Shown piece by piece: positions 6,104-7,372 of a stretch of DNA of 7,372 nt. The notes below the pieces were generated by a model that saw only the letters and a list, made by a program, of their open reading frames with translations, had not been told where the DNA came from and ran no database searches. Source of the DNA: Lachnospiraceae bacterium (GTDB taxonomy: Bacteria; Bacillota; Clostridia; Lachnospirales; Lachnospiraceae); NCBI GenBank assembly GCA_900770535.1, contig CAAHDV010000172.1, positions 1 to 7,372 of the forward strand, in the 5' to 3' direction. The position numbers and the translations under genes were made by a program. The stretch's first letter is position 1. Every line of letters starts with the position of its first letter.

Positions 6104-7372
6104 ATGAGTCAGAATATGTTTTGTTATCAGTGTCAGGAAGCGGCAGGCTGTACCGGATGTACAAACTCCGGCGTCTGTGGAAAAACACCGGATGTGGCTG
6201 CCATGCAGGATCTGCTGGTTTATGTGTCCCGCGGCATTTCCGCTGTCACCACCCATCTGCGCAGCCTGGGCCAGGAGATCAGCGCGGAGATCAACCATCT
6301 CATCACCGTAAACCTGTTCACCACCATCACCAACGCCAACTTTGATAAGGAAATGATCGTGGCACGCATCCGCGAGACTCTGGATACCAAAGAACAGCTC
6401 TTAAAGCAGTGTCCGGACGTTTCCGCCCTTCCGGCTGCCGCGCTCTGGAACGGCCCGGAAAGCAAGTTTCCGGTAAAAGCTGCCCTCGTAGGGGTTCTCT
6501 CTACCGAAAATGAAGACATCCGCAGCCTGCGGGAGATGATCACCTACGGTTTAAAGGGGCTGTCCGCCTACAGCAAACACGCCAATGTCCTGATGCAGGA
6601 TAACGCGGAGCTGGATGCCTTTTTGCAGCGCGCCCTGGCCGCTACCCTGGATGACTCTCTCACTGTTGAAGATTATGTAAACTTAACTCTGGAGACCGGA
6701 AAATATGGCGTGGAGGGCATGGCTCTCTTAGATGCCGCTAACACCGGCGCTTACGGCCACCCGGAGATGACCCGCGTCAACATCGGTGTCGGCACCCGCC
6801 CGGGCATCCTGGTTTCCGGCCACGACCTGCGGGATCTGGAAATGCTGTTAAAACAGACCCAGGGCACCGGAGTGGATGTCTACACCCACTCCGAGATGCT
6901 TCCGGCCCACTACTACCCGGCCTTTAAGAAGTATCCGAACTTTGTCGGCAACTATGGAAACGCATGGTGGAAACAGAAGGAAGAATTTGAGAGCTTCAAC
7001 GGACCGATTCTCATGACTACTAACTGCATTGTTCCGCCGAGGGACAGCTACAAAGACCGTCTCTACACCACCGGCGCAGCCGGATATCCGGGCTGTAAGC
7101 ACATCGCCGGTGAGATTGGCGAAGAGAAAGATTTTTCCGAGATCATTGAACAGGCCAAGCACTGCGCGGCTCCGACAGAGATCGAGCAGGGTGAGATCCT
7201 GGGCGGCTTTGCCCACAACCAGGTGCTGGCCCTGGCCGACTCCATCGTGGATGCGGTAAAATCCGGCGCCATTAAAAAGTTTGTGGTCATGGCTGGCTGT
7301 GACGGCCGCGCAAAATCCAGAAACTACTACACTGACTTTGCAAAGGCTCTGCCGAAAGATGCCGTCATCCTC
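6104..7372 (+). CDS. hcp: Hydroxylamine reductase / hybrid cluster protein Hcp, 3' end outside the window
   Basis: Hcp is a cytoplasmic iron-sulfur protein of anaerobes that reduces hydroxylamine to ammonia in vitro and acts as a nitric oxide reductase in cells. The frame stays open from the ATG at 6104 to the last base: 423 codons of a protein normally about 540-550 long. The N terminus carries C-X2-C-X8-C-X5-C (Cys7, Cys10, Cys19, Cys25), the Desulfovibrio-type proximal cluster motif. Hybrid-cluster ligands visible by comparison with D. vulgaris Hcp are His240 (SGHDL), Glu264 (HSEML), Cys308 (TTNC) and Cys399 (MAGCDGR, the persulfide cysteine). The remaining two cysteines, Glu and Lys lie beyond the window. 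ATENED-like [12 protein letters not shown] and VGNYGNAWW are further family signatures. Both N-terminal helical segments are present, so it is not the shortened class III form. AAGGAGG (6088-6094) lies 9 bases before the ATG. Cys16 is an additional cysteine inside the cluster motif. Confidence 0.97.
   Translation, partial: MSQNMFCYQCQEAAGCTGCTNSGVCGKTPDVAAMQDLLVYVSRGISAVTTHLRSLGQEISAEINHLITVNLFTTITNANFDKEMIVARIRETLDTKEQLLKQCPDVSALPAAALWNGPESKFPVKAALVGVLSTENEDIRSLREMITYGLKGLSAYSKHANVLMQDNAELDAFLQRALAATLDDSLTVEDYVNLTLETGKYGVEGMALLDAANTGAYGHPEMTRVNIGVGTRPGILVSGHDLRDLEMLLKQTQGTGVDVYTHSEMLPAHYYPAFKKYPNFVGNYGNAWWKQKEEFESFNGPILMTTNCIVPPRDSYKDRLYTTGAAGYPGCKHIAGEIGEEKDFSEIIEQAKHCAAPTEIEQGEILGGFAHNQVLALADSIVDAVKSGAIKKFVVMAGCDGRAKSRNYYTDFAKALPKDAVIL

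Noticed and set aside
6848..7216. Minus-strand open frames inside hcp
   Set aside because: They lie opposite highly conserved Hcp codons and have no initiation signals.

Overview
The window looks like the left end of a draft-assembly contig from an anaerobic, gut-type Clostridia bacterium, most likely Lachnospiraceae. The clues are a HrcA/CIRCE-controlled clpB, a cysteine-rich anaerobe-style BioB with BioY under a Gram-positive BirA-type operator, a bile salt hydrolase, a Desulfovibrio-like hybrid cluster protein, and strong AGGAGG-type ribosome binding sites. The family assignment is an inference from gene content; no rRNA or other taxonomic marker is present. Bases 1-21 are not genomic: they match the end of the Illumina TruSeq Read 2 adapter.

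Layout. 22-147 (+): the last 41 codons of an unrecognised gene. 167-207: a strong hairpin that can serve as terminator for that gene and for the converging clpB. 226-2817 (-): clpB, complete. 2818-3078: a compact divergent control region. The clpB promoter overlaps a CIRCE element, and the bio promoter overlaps a BirA-type inverted repeat. 3079-4628 (+): bioB-bioY, a two-gene biotin operon. 4629-4810: a short convergent gap without a clear terminator. 4811-5848 (-): a cytoplasmic bile salt hydrolase. 5849-6103: a second divergent control region holding a perfect 16-bp palindrome. 6104-7372 (+): the first 423 codons of hcp, cut by the window end.

How it fits together. These are four separate transcription units rather than one system: protein disaggregation under heat-shock control, biotin synthesis and uptake under biotin control, bile acid deconjugation, and defence against nitric oxide or hydroxylamine. 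The most informative material lies in the regulatory DNA. In both clpB and bioB the single base that breaks operator symmetry is the one that completes a consensus TTGACA -35 box. The hcp palindrome is centred at a predicted -41.5, the class II position for CRP/FNR-family activators, and also covers the -35 of the divergent bile salt hydrolase promoter. BioB carries extra cysteines that suggest the anaerobe-type (Type II) enzyme. I saw no CRISPR array, insertion sequence, tRNA, rRNA or phage gene, and nothing that I would call a wholly new system.
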